Source of the DNA: Micromonospora pisi
Lineage (GTDB): Bacteria > Actinomycetota > Actinomycetes > Mycobacteriales > Micromonosporaceae
Direction: 5' to 3'
DNA length: 64,000 nucleotides
Assembly (NCBI RefSeq): GCF_003633685.1
Contig: NZ_RBKT01000001.1
Coordinates: 5,952,001-6,016,000 of the forward strand
The notes under the pieces were generated by a model. That model was given only the letters and a program-made list of their open reading frames with translations, made no database searches and had not been told where the DNA came from. The position numbers were made by a program, and so were the translations under genes. Positions 44,932 through 53,605 of the stretch are shown here, piece after piece. Every line of letters begins with the position of its first letter. Within the stretch, counting starts at the first letter, position 1.

Positions 44932-45696
44932 ATGACGCAGCGTGGCCGTGCCGCCAGCCGGTCGACGGCCGCTCCACGGTCTGGCGAACGCCGGGCCGCA
45001 GAGCGCCCGCGGGGTGATCTTACGGCTCGCCGGGCCCGGTTGCGGGCGGTGATCGAGCCGGTGGTGACCGCCGCCGGTTACGACCTGGAGGACGTCTCGG
45101 TCTCCCGGGCCGGCCGCCGGCACGTGGTCCGGATCATCGTGGACGGCGACAGCGGGATCAACCTCGACGCGGTCGCCGACATCTCCCGGGCCATCTCGGC
45201 GGCGCTCGACCTGGCCGAGGAGTCCGGTGGCGACCTGGTCGCCGGCGAGTACCAGCTCGAGGTCAGCTCCCCTGGAGTGGACCGACCGCTGACCCTGCCC
45301 CGGCACTGGCGGCGCAACGTCGGACGACTGGTCAAGGTCACCGCGACCGGGGCCGGACAGCCCGCACCGGAGCAGCGCTCGCCGGAGGCGGCGTCGGAGT
45401 CCCGGCGCTCCGCCGAGCGGCAGATCACCGGGCGGGTGGTCGCCGCCGACGACGAGTGGGTCCGGTTCGACCTGGACGGGCGTACGACCGAATGGGCGTA
45501 CGCGGACCTGGGCCCGGGCCGGGTGCAGGTGGAGTTCAGCCGCCTCGAAGAGGTGGCGGACGAGGACCTGGCCGAGTTCGACGACGACCAGGACGACGAG
45601 GACGACGAGGACGACGACCAGCCGGAGACGCTGGCCGGGAACCTGCCCGAAACCGACGACACTGACGACGAAGATGTGGAGGGCGAGGAGAGGTGA
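44932..45696 (+). CDS. rimP: Ribosome maturation factor RimP with acidic tail
   Basis: 254 residues, against about 150-180 in most bacteria. The core is intact: [30 protein letters not shown], then [12 protein letters not shown]. Extra parts: about 40 basic residues at the N-terminus, an insertion of Pro/Ser/Glu-rich sequence (about residues 140-165), and a C-terminal acidic tail of Asp/Glu runs. RimP helps 30S assembly. ATG 44932 follows AAAGGGG. The stop overlaps the nusA GTG (GTGA). Confidence 0.97.
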   Translation: MTQRGRAASRSTAAPRSGERRAAERPRGDLTARRARLRAVIEPVVTAAGYDLEDVSVSRAGRRHVVRIIVDGDSGINLDAVADISRAISAALDLAEESGGDLVAGEYQLEVSSPGVDRPLTLPRHWRRNVGRLVKVTATGAGQPAPEQRSPEAASESRRSAERQITGRVVAADDEWVRFDLDGRTTEWAYADLGPGRVQVEFSRLEEVADEDLAEFDDDQDDEDDEDDDQPETLAGNLPETDDTDDEDVEGEER

Positions 45697-46748
45697 ACAT
45701 CGACCTCGCGGCACTGCGCGCTCTGGAGCGCGAGCGGGAGATCCCGTTCGACACGATCCTCGCGGCGATCGAGACCGCGTTGCTGACCGCTTACCGGCAC
45801 ACCGAGGGCGCGGAGACGCATGCCCGGGTCGAGATCGACCGCAAGACCGGGGCCGCCCTGGTCTACGCCCAGGAGGTCAACGAGGAGGGTGTCGTCGGCC
45901 GGGAGTGGGACGACACTCCGCACGACTTCGGCCGCATCGCCGCCATGACGGCGAAGCAGGTGATCCTGCAGCGTCTGCGCGAGGCGACCGACGAGGTTCA
46001 CTTCGGTGAGTACGTCGGCCGCGAGGGTGACCTGGTCACCGGCGTGGTCCAGGCGCACGAGGGGCGGGCCGAGAAGGGGATCGTCAGCGTCGACCTGGGC
46101 AAGCTGGAAGCGGTGCTGCCCCAGCCCGAGCAGGTGCCGGGCGAGATCTACGAACACGGCCAGCGGCTGCGCTGCGTGGTCGTCCACGTGGCAAAGGGCT
46201 TCCGTGGGCCGCAGATCACCCTCTCCCGGTCGCACCCGAACCTGGTGAAGAAGCTCTTCGCCCTGGAAGTGCCGGAGATCGCGGACGGCACCGTGGAGAT
46301 CGCGGCGATCGCCCGTGAGGCAGGTCACCGTACGAAGATCGCGGTGCGGTCGACCGTGCCGGGCGTCAACGCCAAGGGTGCCTGTATCGGGCCGATGGGT
46401 CAGCGGGTCCGCGCGGTGATGAGCGAGCTGCACGGCGAAAAGATCGACATCATCGACTGGTCCGACGATCCGGCCAACTTCGTCGGAAACGCGTTGTCGC
46501 CGGCCAAGGCGCTGCGGGTGGAGGTCGTCGACCTGGCCGCCCGGGCCGCCCGGGTGACCGTGCCGGATTTCCAGCTTTCGCTGGCGATCGGCCGGGAGGG
46601 GCAGAATGCCCGGTTGGCAGCCCGGTTGACCGGTTGGCGGATCGACATCCGGCCGGACAACGAGCAGGTGGGTAGCCCGGCGCCGACCGGTGCGCGGGGC
46701 GCTGCTGATCACGTGACCGAGCCGGGCGGAGCGATCTCGGCCGGGTAG
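45693..46748 (+). CDS. nusA: Transcription termination/antitermination factor NusA
   Basis: 351 residues, the short actinobacterial form. N-terminal RNA polymerase-binding domain, S1 domain ([23 protein letters not shown]), then two KH domains ([23 protein letters not shown] and [19 protein letters not shown]). The C-terminal acidic repeats of E. coli NusA are missing, as expected. Coupled to rimP by a 4-bp overlap and followed by ylxR at 16 bp. Confidence 0.99.
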   Translation: MNIDLAALRALEREREIPFDTILAAIETALLTAYRHTEGAETHARVEIDRKTGAALVYAQEVNEEGVVGREWDDTPHDFGRIAAMTAKQVILQRLREATDEVHFGEYVGREGDLVTGVVQAHEGRAEKGIVSVDLGKLEAVLPQPEQVPGEIYEHGQRLRCVVVHVAKGFRGPQITLSRSHPNLVKKLFALEVPEIADGTVEIAAIAREAGHRTKIAVRSTVPGVNAKGACIGPMGQRVRAVMSELHGEKIDIIDWSDDPANFVGNALSPAKALRVEVVDLAARAARVTVPDFQLSLAIGREGQNARLAARLTGWRIDIRPDNEQVGSPAPTGARGAADHVTEPGGAISAG

Positions 46749-46763
46749 GGGTAGACTTTCCCA

Positions 46764-47081
46764 GTGGTACGACATGCGTGGCCGGAGCGCACCTGTGTGG
46801 GCTGTCGGCGACGTGCGCCGGCTGGAGAGCTGCTGCGGATCATTGCGGTCGGCGACGGGGTTGGTCACAATCTCCGACCTGATCCGGCCCGCAGACTGCC
46901 GGGTCGGGGAGCGCACCTGCACCCAGATCCGGCGTGTCTCGCGCTGGCACAGCGGCGGCGCGCCTTCGGGCGGGCCCTGCGTGTCTCTGGTGTCCCGGAT
47001 ACCGGGGCGGTGGCCGAGCACATCAATGCGTCAACCAGTACGTCCGGCAATCCGGCCGGGCGAGGGTCGCAAGCAAGGTAG
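46764..47081 (+). CDS. ylxR: YlxR family (DUF448) RNA-binding protein
   Basis: 105 residues. WPERTCVGCRRRAPAGELLRI is the diagnostic N-terminal RTCVGCR motif; the following strand-loop region ends in GRALR. YlxR proteins bind RNA or nucleoid components and lie between nusA and infB in most bacteria. GTG 46764, with GTAGGGGTAGAC upstream acting as a weak ribosome site. Confidence 0.93.
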   Translation: MVRHAWPERTCVGCRRRAPAGELLRIIAVGDGVGHNLRPDPARRLPGRGAHLHPDPACLALAQRRRAFGRALRVSGVPDTGAVAEHINASTSTSGNPAGRGSQAR

Positions 47082-47188
47082 GACGACTTACATGAGCACA
47101 CGATGAAGTCCCAGAAATGACCAGGCTTCAAGTGCACGAGTGAGGTCGTTGCGGGTACTGCCCGCACGACCTCGGAGTGAGGAGTGCA

Positions 47189-50100
47189 GTGGCAGGCAAG
47201 GCCCGCGTACACGAGCTGGCAAAAGAGCTCGGGGTCGAAAGTAAGACCGTTCTCGCCAAGTTGAAGGAAATGGGCGAGTTCGTGAAGTCCGCGTCGAGCA
47301 CGGTCGAGGCGCCCGTCGCCCGCCGGTTGCGCGGCGCGTTCGTCGCGTCGTCGAACTCCGCGGCTCCGGCCGCACCGGCGACCCCAGCCCCTTCCGCGGC
47401 CCCGGCGGCCACCCCTGGGCCCACCGCCCCGGGTGAGCCGAGGGTTTCCGCGAAGCCCATGCCGCCCCGGCGGCCCACCGCGCCTCCGGCAGCCCGGCCG
47501 AAGGGACCCGTTCCGGGTCCGCCTCAGCCGGCAGCCCCGGCGCCGGCTGCCAAGCCGGCGAGTGCGCACGACATCGAGGTAGCGGCCGCGGAGGCGCGTG
47601 CCGCCGCCCTCAAGGCGGAGCAGGAGGCGGCTGTCAAGGCCGCTCAGGCCGCCCGTCAGCAGCAGCGCGACGCCCCGCGCCGGGAACCCCCGGCCGAGGG
47701 TGGCGCGCAGACCAGCCGTCCGCGGCCGGGTCCGAACGCGGTGCCGCCGCGTCCGGGCTCCCCGGCGGCGCGGCCGGCGAACCCGGGTGCTCCGGCGCCC
47801 GGCCGGCCCGGTCCCGGCGGTCGTCCGCCGGCACGTAGCGGCGGCAACAACCCGTTCGGGATCACCCCCGGTGGTCAGCGACCGGCAGCCCCGGGTGGGC
47901 CCCGGCCCAACCCGGCGTCGATGCCGCCGCGTCCGAGCCCGGCTTCCATGCCGCCTCGGCCGAGCCCGGCTTCCATGCCGACGCAGCGTCCCGGTCGTCC
48001 CGGTGGCGGCCCCGGCCGTCCGGGTGGTCCCGGTGGTGCCGGCGCGGGTCGTCCCGGTGGCGGCGGCGCTGGCGGTGGCTTCCGTGGCGGTCCCGGTGGC
48101 GGCGGCGGTGGCGGTGGCTTCCGTGGCGGTCCCGGTGGCGGCGGCGGTGGCGGTGGCTTCCGTCCGGGCGGTGGCGGTGGCGCCCCCGGTGGTGGCGGTT
48201 ACCGAGGTGGCCCCGGTGGCGGGGCGCCGGCCGGTGCGGGCGCTGGTGGCGCCGGCCGTCCGGGTGGTGGCGGTCGTGGCCGTGGCGGCGGTGCCGCGGG
48301 TGCCTTCGGGCGTCCGGGGGGCAAGCCGACCCGTGGCCGCAAGTCCAAGAAGCAGCGCAGACAAGAGTTCGACAACCTGTCCGCGCCGACCATGAGCTCG
48401 GGTGCGCCCCGGGGTCAGGGCCAGGCCGTACGGCTGTCGCGCGGTGCCTCGCTGTCGGACTTCGCCGACCGGATCAACGCCAACCCCGGTTCGCTGGTCC
48501 AGGAGATGTTCAACCTGGGCGAGATGGTCACGGCGACCCAGTCCTGCTCGGACGAGACCCTGTTGCTCCTGGGTGAGCACCTCGGCTTCGACGTGCAGAT
48601 CGTCAGCCCCGAGGACGAGGACCGCGCCCTGCTGGCGCAGTTCAACATCGACCTCGACGCCGAGATCGACGCCGACCGGCTGGTCACCCGCCCGCCGGTG
48701 GTGACCGTCATGGGTCACGTCGACCACGGTAAGACCAAGCTGCTGGACGCGATCCGCAAGACCAACATGGTCGCGGGCGAGGCCGGTGGCATCACCCAGC
48801 ACATCGGTGCCTACCAGGTGCGGGTTCCGCACGACGGCTCCGAGCGGGCGTTGACCTTCATCGACACCCCGGGTCACGAGGCGTTCACCGCCATGCGTGC
48901 CCGTGGTGCCCAGGTGACGGACATCGTGGTGCTGGTGGTCGCGGCCGACGACGGCGTGATGCCGCAGACCATCGAGGCGCTCAACCACGCCAAGGCGGCG
49001 GATGTGCCGATCGTGGTCGCGGTGAACAAGGTCGACAAGCCGGAAGCGAACCCGGACAAGGTTCGCCAGCAGCTGACCGAGTACGGCCTGGTCGCCGAGG
49101 AGTACGGCGGCGAGACCATGTTCGTCAACGTGGCGGCGAAGCCGGGCATCGGCATCGACGAGCTGCTCGAGGCGATCCTGCTGACCGCCGACGCGTCGCT
49201 GGAGCTGACCGCTCCGATCGACGGGCCGGCGCAGGGTGTCGCGGTCGAGGCGCACCTGGACAAGGGTCGCGGTGCGGTGGCCACGGTGCTGGTGCAGAAG
49301 GGCACCCTGCGGGCCGGCGACTCGATCGTCGCCGGTGGGGCGCACGGACGCGTCCGGGCGATGCTCGACGAGAACGGCAACCAGGTCGCCGAGGCCGGAC
49401 CGGCGCGTCCGGTCATGGTGCTCGGTCTGACCGCGGTGCCCAGTGCCGGGGACACGTTCCTGGCCGCTGCGGACGACCGTACGGTGCGCCAGATCGCGGA
49501 GCAGCGGCAGGCACGGCGGCGGGCGGCGAGCTTCGCCAACTCCCGTGGTCGGGCCACTCTTGAGACGCTCATGGAGCAGATCAAGGAGGGCGAGAAGACC
49601 TCGCTCAACCTCATCCTCAAGGGCGATGTCTCCGGTTCCGTGGAGGCCCTGGAGGACGCGCTGTTCAAGCTGGACATCCCCGAGGAGGTTCAGCTCAAGA
49701 TCCTCGACCGTGGCGTCGGTGCCATCACGGAAAGCAACGTGATGCTGGCGAGCGCGTCGGCCGAGGCGGCGACGATCATCGGCTTCAACGTGCGGGCCTC
49801 GAACAAGGTTCGCGAGATCGCCGACCGCGAGGGTGTGGAGATCCGGTACTACACCGTGATCTACCAGGCCATCGAGGAGATCGACGCGGCGCTCAAGGGT
49901 CTGCTCAAGCCGGAGTACGAAGAGGTCGAGCTCGGCAGCGCGGAGATCCGCGATGTGTTCCGGTCCTCCAAGATCGGTAACATCTCCGGTTGTATCGTCC
50001 GCTCGGGGGTCATCCGGCGTAACGCCAAGGCCCGCCTGCTGCGCGACGGGGCGGTCGTGGCGGACAACCTCACGATCAGCTCGCTCAAGCGGTTCAAGGA

Positions 50101-50218
50101 CGACGCGACCGAGGTGCGCGAAGGCTTCGAATGCGGTCTCACCCTGGGCAACTACAACAACGTCCAGGTTGGCGACATCATCGAGACCTTCGAGATGCGG
50201 GAGAAGACCCGCGCCTGA
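47189..50218 (+). CDS. infB: Translation initiation factor IF-2
   Basis: 1009 residues. IF2_N helical start ([25 protein letters not shown]), a long Pro/Ala/Gly-rich linker (about 55-390) with a collagen-like (RGG/FRGG) Gly tract, a second IF2_N block, then the GTPase: G1 GHVDHGKT at 509-516, G3 DTPGHEAF, G4 NKVDK, and the C-terminal fMet-tRNA-binding domain. It brings initiator tRNA to the 30S subunit. GTG 47189 follows TGAGGAG. A 20-bp hairpin follows the stop. Confidence 0.99.
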   Translation: MAGKARVHELAKELGVESKTVLAKLKEMGEFVKSASSTVEAPVARRLRGAFVASSNSAAPAAPATPAPSAAPAATPGPTAPGEPRVSAKPMPPRRPTAPPAARPKGPVPGPPQPAAPAPAAKPASAHDIEVAAAEARAAALKAEQEAAVKAAQAARQQQRDAPRREPPAEGGAQTSRPRPGPNAVPPRPGSPAARPANPGAPAPGRPGPGGRPPARSGGNNPFGITPGGQRPAAPGGPRPNPASMPPRPSPASMPPRPSPASMPTQRPGRPGGGPGRPGGPGGAGAGRPGGGGAGGGFRGGPGGGGGGGGFRGGPGGGGGGGGFRPGGGGGAPGGGGYRGGPGGGAPAGAGAGGAGRPGGGGRGRGGGAAGAFGRPGGKPTRGRKSKKQRRQEFDNLSAPTMSSGAPRGQGQAVRLSRGASLSDFADRINANPGSLVQEMFNLGEMVTATQSCSDETLLLLGEHLGFDVQIVSPEDEDRALLAQFNIDLDAEIDADRLVTRPPVVTVMGHVDHGKTKLLDAIRKTNMVAGEAGGITQHIGAYQVRVPHDGSERALTFIDTPGHEAFTAMRARGAQVTDIVVLVVAADDGVMPQTIEALNHAKAADVPIVVAVNKVDKPEANPDKVRQQLTEYGLVAEEYGGETMFVNVAAKPGIGIDELLEAILLTADASLELTAPIDGPAQGVAVEAHLDKGRGAVATVLVQKGTLRAGDSIVAGGAHGRVRAMLDENGNQVAEAGPARPVMVLGLTAVPSAGDTFLAAADDRTVRQIAEQRQARRRAASFANSRGRATLETLMEQIKEGEKTSLNLILKGDVSGSVEALEDALFKLDIPEEVQLKILDRGVGAITESNVMLASASAEAATIIGFNVRASNKVREIADREGVEIRYYTVIYQAIEEIDAALKGLLKPEYEEVELGSAEIRDVFRSSKIGNISGCIVRSGVIRRNAKARLLRDGAVVADNLTISSLKRFKDDATEVREGFECGLTLGNYNNVQVGDIIETFEMREKTRA
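48074..48162 (+). repeat. 39-bp perfect tandem repeat in the infB glycine tract
   Basis: A 39-bp unit starts at 48074 and again at 48113, and its first eleven bases recur at 48152 before diverging. Each unit encodes a 13-residue Gly-rich piece containing GGFRGGPGG. The repeats lie in the disordered linker between IF2_N and the GTPase. Confidence 0.9.
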
Positions 50219-50231
50219 CAGATAGCTCCAA

Positions 50232-50276
50232 ATGATCAAGGGGTTTACGCCCAGGTGGCGTAAACCCCTTGATCAT
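50232..50276. terminator. 20-bp perfect hairpin after infB
   Basis: Arms 50232-50251 and 50257-50276 are perfectly complementary over 20 bp with a 5-nt loop (CAGGT). It begins 14 nt after the infB stop. There is no T tract. Stem length is exceptional for this window and the central part (GATCAAGGGGTTTACG) is relatively AT-rich. Confidence 0.8.
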
Positions 50277-50299
50277 GCGGGGTGTCCGGGCGGTATCGT
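50269..50299 (+). promoter_or_regulatory. Promoter candidate overlapping the infB terminator
   Basis: TTGATC (50269-50274), which is inside the right hairpin arm, 19-bp spacer, TATCGT (50294-50299), then 7 nt to the DUF503 ATG. The layout fits a leaderless transcript whose -35 element is shared with the terminator stem. Confidence 0.4.
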
Positions 50300-50306
50300 C
50301 GGCTCG

Positions 50307-50600
50307 ATGTTTACCGGAACCGCTCTTTTTGACGTACTGCTGCCGGGGGATTCCCGGTCGCTGAAGGCGAAGCGCGCCTATGTTCGGCCGATCCTGGCCG
50401 CCCTACGCCGGTTCGAGATCTCGGTCGCCGAGGTGGGCGCGCTCGAACTGCACGGGCGGGCACAGATCGCGGTCGCCGTGGTCGCCGCCGAGGCTGGACA
50501 CGTCGGCGAGGTGCTCGACAACTGCGAGCGCCTGGTCGCCGGACGGCCCGAGATCGAGTTGCTCTCCGTGCGGCGTCGGCTGCACGGCGAGGACGACTGA
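50307..50600 (+). CDS. ylxP: DUF503 (YlxP-like) family protein
   Basis: 97 residues, the usual length. SLKAKRAYVRPILAALRR, FEISVAEVGALELHGRAQIAVAVVA and VLDNCERLV match YlxP, a small ferredoxin-like-fold protein found between infB and rbfA. ATG 50307 is 7 nt after TATCGT; the longer frame from 50232 would start inside the terminator hairpin and is rejected. Confidence 0.9.
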   Translation: MFTGTALFDVLLPGDSRSLKAKRAYVRPILAALRRFEISVAEVGALELHGRAQIAVAVVAAEAGHVGEVLDNCERLVAGRPEIELLSVRRRLHGEDD

Positions 50601-50780
50601 TCGGGGCCCGTGGGTCAGCCCACGAGAGCGCCGCCGCCGGGTCACCGCCCTCGGGTCACGCCCGGGAGCGCTCCGGCGGGTGGCGCAGGTAATGTTCAAA
50701 AGTCGGCCGGTGGCCGCTGGTGGCGCGTCCGCGCGCCGCCGGTGGAGACCGGGAGTTGGTATGCCGTGGAGGTGCGGGAA

Positions 50781-51272
50781 ATGTCGGACCCAGCCAAGGT
50801 GCGCCGGCACGCTGAGCGTGTCCGGGAGTTGGTGGCTTCCGTGGTGCGTACCCAGATCAAGGATCCCCGGCTCGGCATGATCACAATCACCGATGCCCGG
50901 ATCACCGCGGACCTGCGGGACGCTACGGTGTTCTACACCGTTCTCGGTGACGCCACCGAACAGGCATCCACCGCTGCCGCGCTGGAAAGCGCCAAGGGCC
51001 TGCTGCGCAGCACCGTCGGCAAGGCCCTGGGGCTGCGGCACTCGCCGACGCTGACCTTTGTTCTCGACAACGTCCAGGACCAGGTCAAGCACATCGACGA
51101 CCTGCTCGCCGTGGCGCGCAGCGCGGACGCTGAGGTGCAACGGCGGGCGGCCAGCGCCGAGTACGCCGGCGAAGCGCAGCCCTACAAGCTTGACGAGGAC
51201 GAGGACGAGGACGACGAGGACGGGCCCGACGACGAGGACGAGCCGGCGGCCGATGCCGGTGACCGGCGTTGA
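50781..51272 (+). CDS. rbfA: Ribosome-binding factor A with acidic tail
   Basis: 163 residues. The KH-type core (VRELVASVVRTQIKDPRLGMITITDARITADLRDATVFYTVLG) is typical. The C-terminus adds about 30 residues of Asp/Glu runs (LDEDEDEDDED...), not part of the usual fold. It helps 30S 5'-domain maturation of 16S rRNA. ATG 50781 follows GGAGG (50768-50772). The stop overlaps the TTG start of the next gene. Confidence 0.97.
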   Translation: MSDPAKVRRHAERVRELVASVVRTQIKDPRLGMITITDARITADLRDATVFYTVLGDATEQASTAAALESAKGLLRSTVGKALGLRHSPTLTFVLDNVQDQVKHIDDLLAVARSADAEVQRRAASAEYAGEAQPYKLDEDEDEDDEDGPDDEDEPAADAGDRR

Positions 51273-52318
51273 CCGGCCCGGCGCTGGCCCAGTCACCGGC
51301 TGACGCCGGTCCGTCCGGTGCCGACTGGGCGGCGGCGGTCGCGGCCGTACGCGCCCTTCCGGCAGACGGGCGGGTGCTGCTCATCTGCCACGTCAACCCG
51401 GACGGGGACGCGCTCGGCAGCATGCTCGGCTGTGCGCTCGGCCTGCGTCGGATGGGTCTACGGCAGCTCCAGGCGACCTTCCCCGGGCCGCCCGGAGTGG
51501 CCGAACCGTTCCGTGGCCTGCCCGGCCTCGACCTGCTGGTCCCGGCCGCCGACGCCTGGACCGATCCCGACCTGGTGCTCTGCTTCGACGCGGCGAGCGT
51601 CTCCCGGATCGGTGATCTCGCCGATCGGCTGGACCGGGCCGGCGAGGTGGTGGTGCTCGACCACCACGCCTCGAACACCCGTTTCGGTCGGATCCACCTG
51701 GTCGATCCGTTCGCGGCGGCCACCTCGGTGGTGGTGGAGGGCCTGCTCGATCGGCTGGACGTCCCGCTCGACCGGGAGATCGCCGAGTGCCTCTACGTCG
51801 CGTTGACCACAGACACCGGCTCGTTCCGGTTCGCGATGACCACGCCGGCCGTACACGAGATGGCCGCGCGGATGCTGGCGACCGGGCTCCGTCCGGAGGA
51901 GATCTCCCGTCGGGTCTTCGACACCCGCCCCTTCGGCGCGGTCCGTCTCTACGGTGACGTGCTGGGCCGGGCCGAACTCGAACCGGAGGCCGCCGGCGGA
52001 CTCGGCCTGGTATGGACCTACGCCACCCTGGACGACCTGGCCCGACACGGACAGCCGGCGTACGTGCTGGAGGCCCTGATCGACTCGGTGCGCTGCACCG
52101 CCGAGGCCGACGTGAGTTGTGTGCTGAAGCAGGTCGCCGAGTCGGAGTGGGCGGTGTCGATGCGGAGCAAGGGCCCGGTGGACGTGAGCCGGGTGGCGGT
52201 GGCGCTCGGCGGTGGCGGCCACCGGTTGGCGGCGGGTTTCACCGGCCGTGGCTCCGCGAACGACATCATCGCCGCGATCCGGACCGAACTCGACCGGGTG
52301 CTGGCCGAGCCGGAGTAA
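51269..52318 (+). CDS. nrnA: DHH/DHHA1 phosphoesterase (NrnA-like oligoribonuclease/pAp phosphatase)
   Basis: 349 residues. DHH motifs NPDGDALGS, DLVLCFDAAS, DHHASN and TTDTGSF are in place; the DHHA1 C-terminal domain has GGGGHRLAAGF. It degrades nano-RNA and pAp; mycobacterial Rv2837c of this type also cleaves cyclic dinucleotides, relevant because a c-di-GMP enzyme is in the window. The likely start is TTG 51269, overlapping the rbfA stop (TTGA). Confidence 0.95.
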   Translation: MTGPALAQSPADAGPSGADWAAAVAAVRALPADGRVLLICHVNPDGDALGSMLGCALGLRRMGLRQLQATFPGPPGVAEPFRGLPGLDLLVPAADAWTDPDLVLCFDAASVSRIGDLADRLDRAGEVVVLDHHASNTRFGRIHLVDPFAAATSVVVEGLLDRLDVPLDREIAECLYVALTTDTGSFRFAMTTPAVHEMAARMLATGLRPEEISRRVFDTRPFGAVRLYGDVLGRAELEPEAAGGLGLVWTYATLDDLARHGQPAYVLEALIDSVRCTAEADVSCVLKQVAESEWAVSMRSKGPVDVSRVAVALGGGGHRLAAGFTGRGSANDIIAAIRTELDRVLAEPE

Positions 52319-52457
52319 CGACCCGGGACGGAGCAGGGGCCTGACCCGGCGCGGGTTGAGGCCCGGCTGTCCGGGAGGGCGCCGGGGCCACGAGATCGGG
52401 ACAAGCCGGGGGAGTGACGCACTTCCGGCTCTCTGTGACCGCGGGCACAATCGGAAG

Positions 52458-52865
52458 ATGGAGCAGCCCTCGGAAATAGCCGTCGAACTGCCACGTGCCT
52501 GGGACAAACCAGTCGTTACCCTCCCGGTCCTCGCCTGCCTGTCGCTGGTCGGCGGTCAGTTGCACTCGTTCTCGCTCTCGGCGAATCTCTTCACGCTCGG
52601 CACCGGTGGAGCGCTGATCTGGCTCGGACTCACCAATCGGCTGCCACGCCGCCCACACTCCGGCCGTCCGATGCCCGGCACCGTCTGGTGGGTGCTGCCG
52701 GTGGCGGTCTTCGCAGTGTTCGAGGGGGCGACCTTCGTGCTCGGCTCCGGTGACGACTTTCCCACCTTCTCCCGCCTCGCCGATCCACTGCTGAACGACG
52801 AACTGATCCGCTCGGCCGCGTATTTCGGCTGGCTGGCGGCGTTCTGGGCGTTGGTACGCCGATGA
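52458..52865 (+). CDS. Small integral membrane protein, function unknown
   Basis: 135 residues, about four hydrophobic segments (near residues 20-35, 42-58, 75-95 and 115-133), no family recognised. ATG 52458 with CACAAT 6 nt upstream (leaderless -10) or GGAAG as a ribosome site. The stop overlaps the next start by 4 bp (ATGA), so the two small membrane proteins are probably partners. Confidence 0.75.
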   Translation: MEQPSEIAVELPRAWDKPVVTLPVLACLSLVGGQLHSFSLSANLFTLGTGGALIWLGLTNRLPRRPHSGRPMPGTVWWVLPVAVFAVFEGATFVLGSGDDFPTFSRLADPLLNDELIRSAAYFGWLAAFWALVRR

Positions 52866-53080
52866 GCGCGACCAGGATGCTCGCGATCGGCGGCTTCGTG
52901 CTGGCCTTCGCCCTGCTCGCCGCTCTGGAGTGGGCGGCCCGACGGGAGGATTCCCGGATCCCGACCCTGGGTGACGTCTGCGCCGCCGTGATGCGGTACG
53001 AGGTCGGCCGTGTCCCGGTGGGCCGAATCGGCCTGTTCGGGTTCTGGTGGTGGGTGGGCTGGCACTTCTTCGCACGCTGA
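52862..53080 (+). CDS. Small membrane protein (DUF6186-like)
   Basis: 72 residues. One N-terminal helix (MLAIGGFVLAFALLAALEWAA), a central cytoplasmic segment SRIPTLGDVCAAVMRYEVGRVPVG, and a C-terminal aromatic helix GLFGFWWWVGWHFF. The SRIPTL.D segment resembles what I remember of the DUF6186 actinobacterial family, but the match is from memory. Overlaps the previous gene by 4 bp. Confidence 0.75.
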   Translation: MSATRMLAIGGFVLAFALLAALEWAARREDSRIPTLGDVCAAVMRYEVGRVPVGRIGLFGFWWWVGWHFFAR

Positions 53081-53341
53081 CACCGCAGGTCACGGCTTCG
53101 TACCGTTCCGTATCGCGGGAATGGTGCACAGGATGTGGACCTGAACGATAGCTTGGTTTTGTGATGCGTACGACGGTGCCCGACCGGACACCGTCCGCCT
53201 CCAGGGTCAACCGACCCGGGCTCACGCTGCCCTGACCAACCCGTCCGGCGATCCCGGAGGGCGTCCGTGGCATCAGCAGAACCCGTACGCGACCAGCCGC
53301 ACCTCGAGCGGTTCGGCGCACCCTGGAAAAGGAGCCCTCCC

Positions 53342-53440
53342 ATGGCGACCAAGACGGCGAAGAGCAAGCAGGAGACCACCGACGAGGCGCGTGAGCAGGC
53401 GCGACGTGCCCTGCAGACGTCGATGGACACCCGCCAGTGA
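53342..53440 (+). CDS. Small charged protein, 32 residues
   Basis: ATG 53342 is preceded by AAAAGGAG (53327-53334) at ideal spacing. The product is hydrophilic with alternating Lys/Glu/Ala/Gln (KSKQETTDEAREQARRALQT), probably one amphipathic helix. The frame is also open upstream from GTG 53267, itself preceded by GGAGGG, giving a 57-residue form. An 8-bp hairpin lies 24 nt after the stop. The surrounding 53081-53341 gap holds no other gene. No homolog is recognised. Confidence 0.55.
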   Translation: MATKTAKSKQETTDEAREQARRALQTSMDTRQ

Positions 53441-53463
53441 CGTACCCGGCGATCCTCGGTTGA

Positions 53464-53487
53464 CGGCCGAGCCGCAGTTCTCGGCCG
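53464..53487 (+). terminator. Hairpin after small ORF
   Basis: Perfect 8-bp stem (53464-53471/53480-53487), 8-nt loop, 24 nt past the stop of the 32-residue ORF and before the MATE gene. No T tract. Confidence 0.5.
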
Positions 53488-53605
53488 CCAGCCGATCGCC
53501 GTACCTCCCGTTCTGCTCCGACCGGAGTGCCTTGGACACCCGCTCGGTTGGTAAGCCCAGCAACACGTTGCGCTCCTTACGTTGATCGTGCCAGGATCAG
53601 CCGCG

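Noticed and set aside
46865-50239. 1124-residue minus-strand frame opposite infB
   Set aside because: Shadow of infB; its translation is Arg/Thr/Gly-rich without motifs.
50232-50306. Extended N-terminus for the DUF503 protein
   Set aside because: The extra codons lie in the 20-bp terminator hairpin and do not resemble the family.
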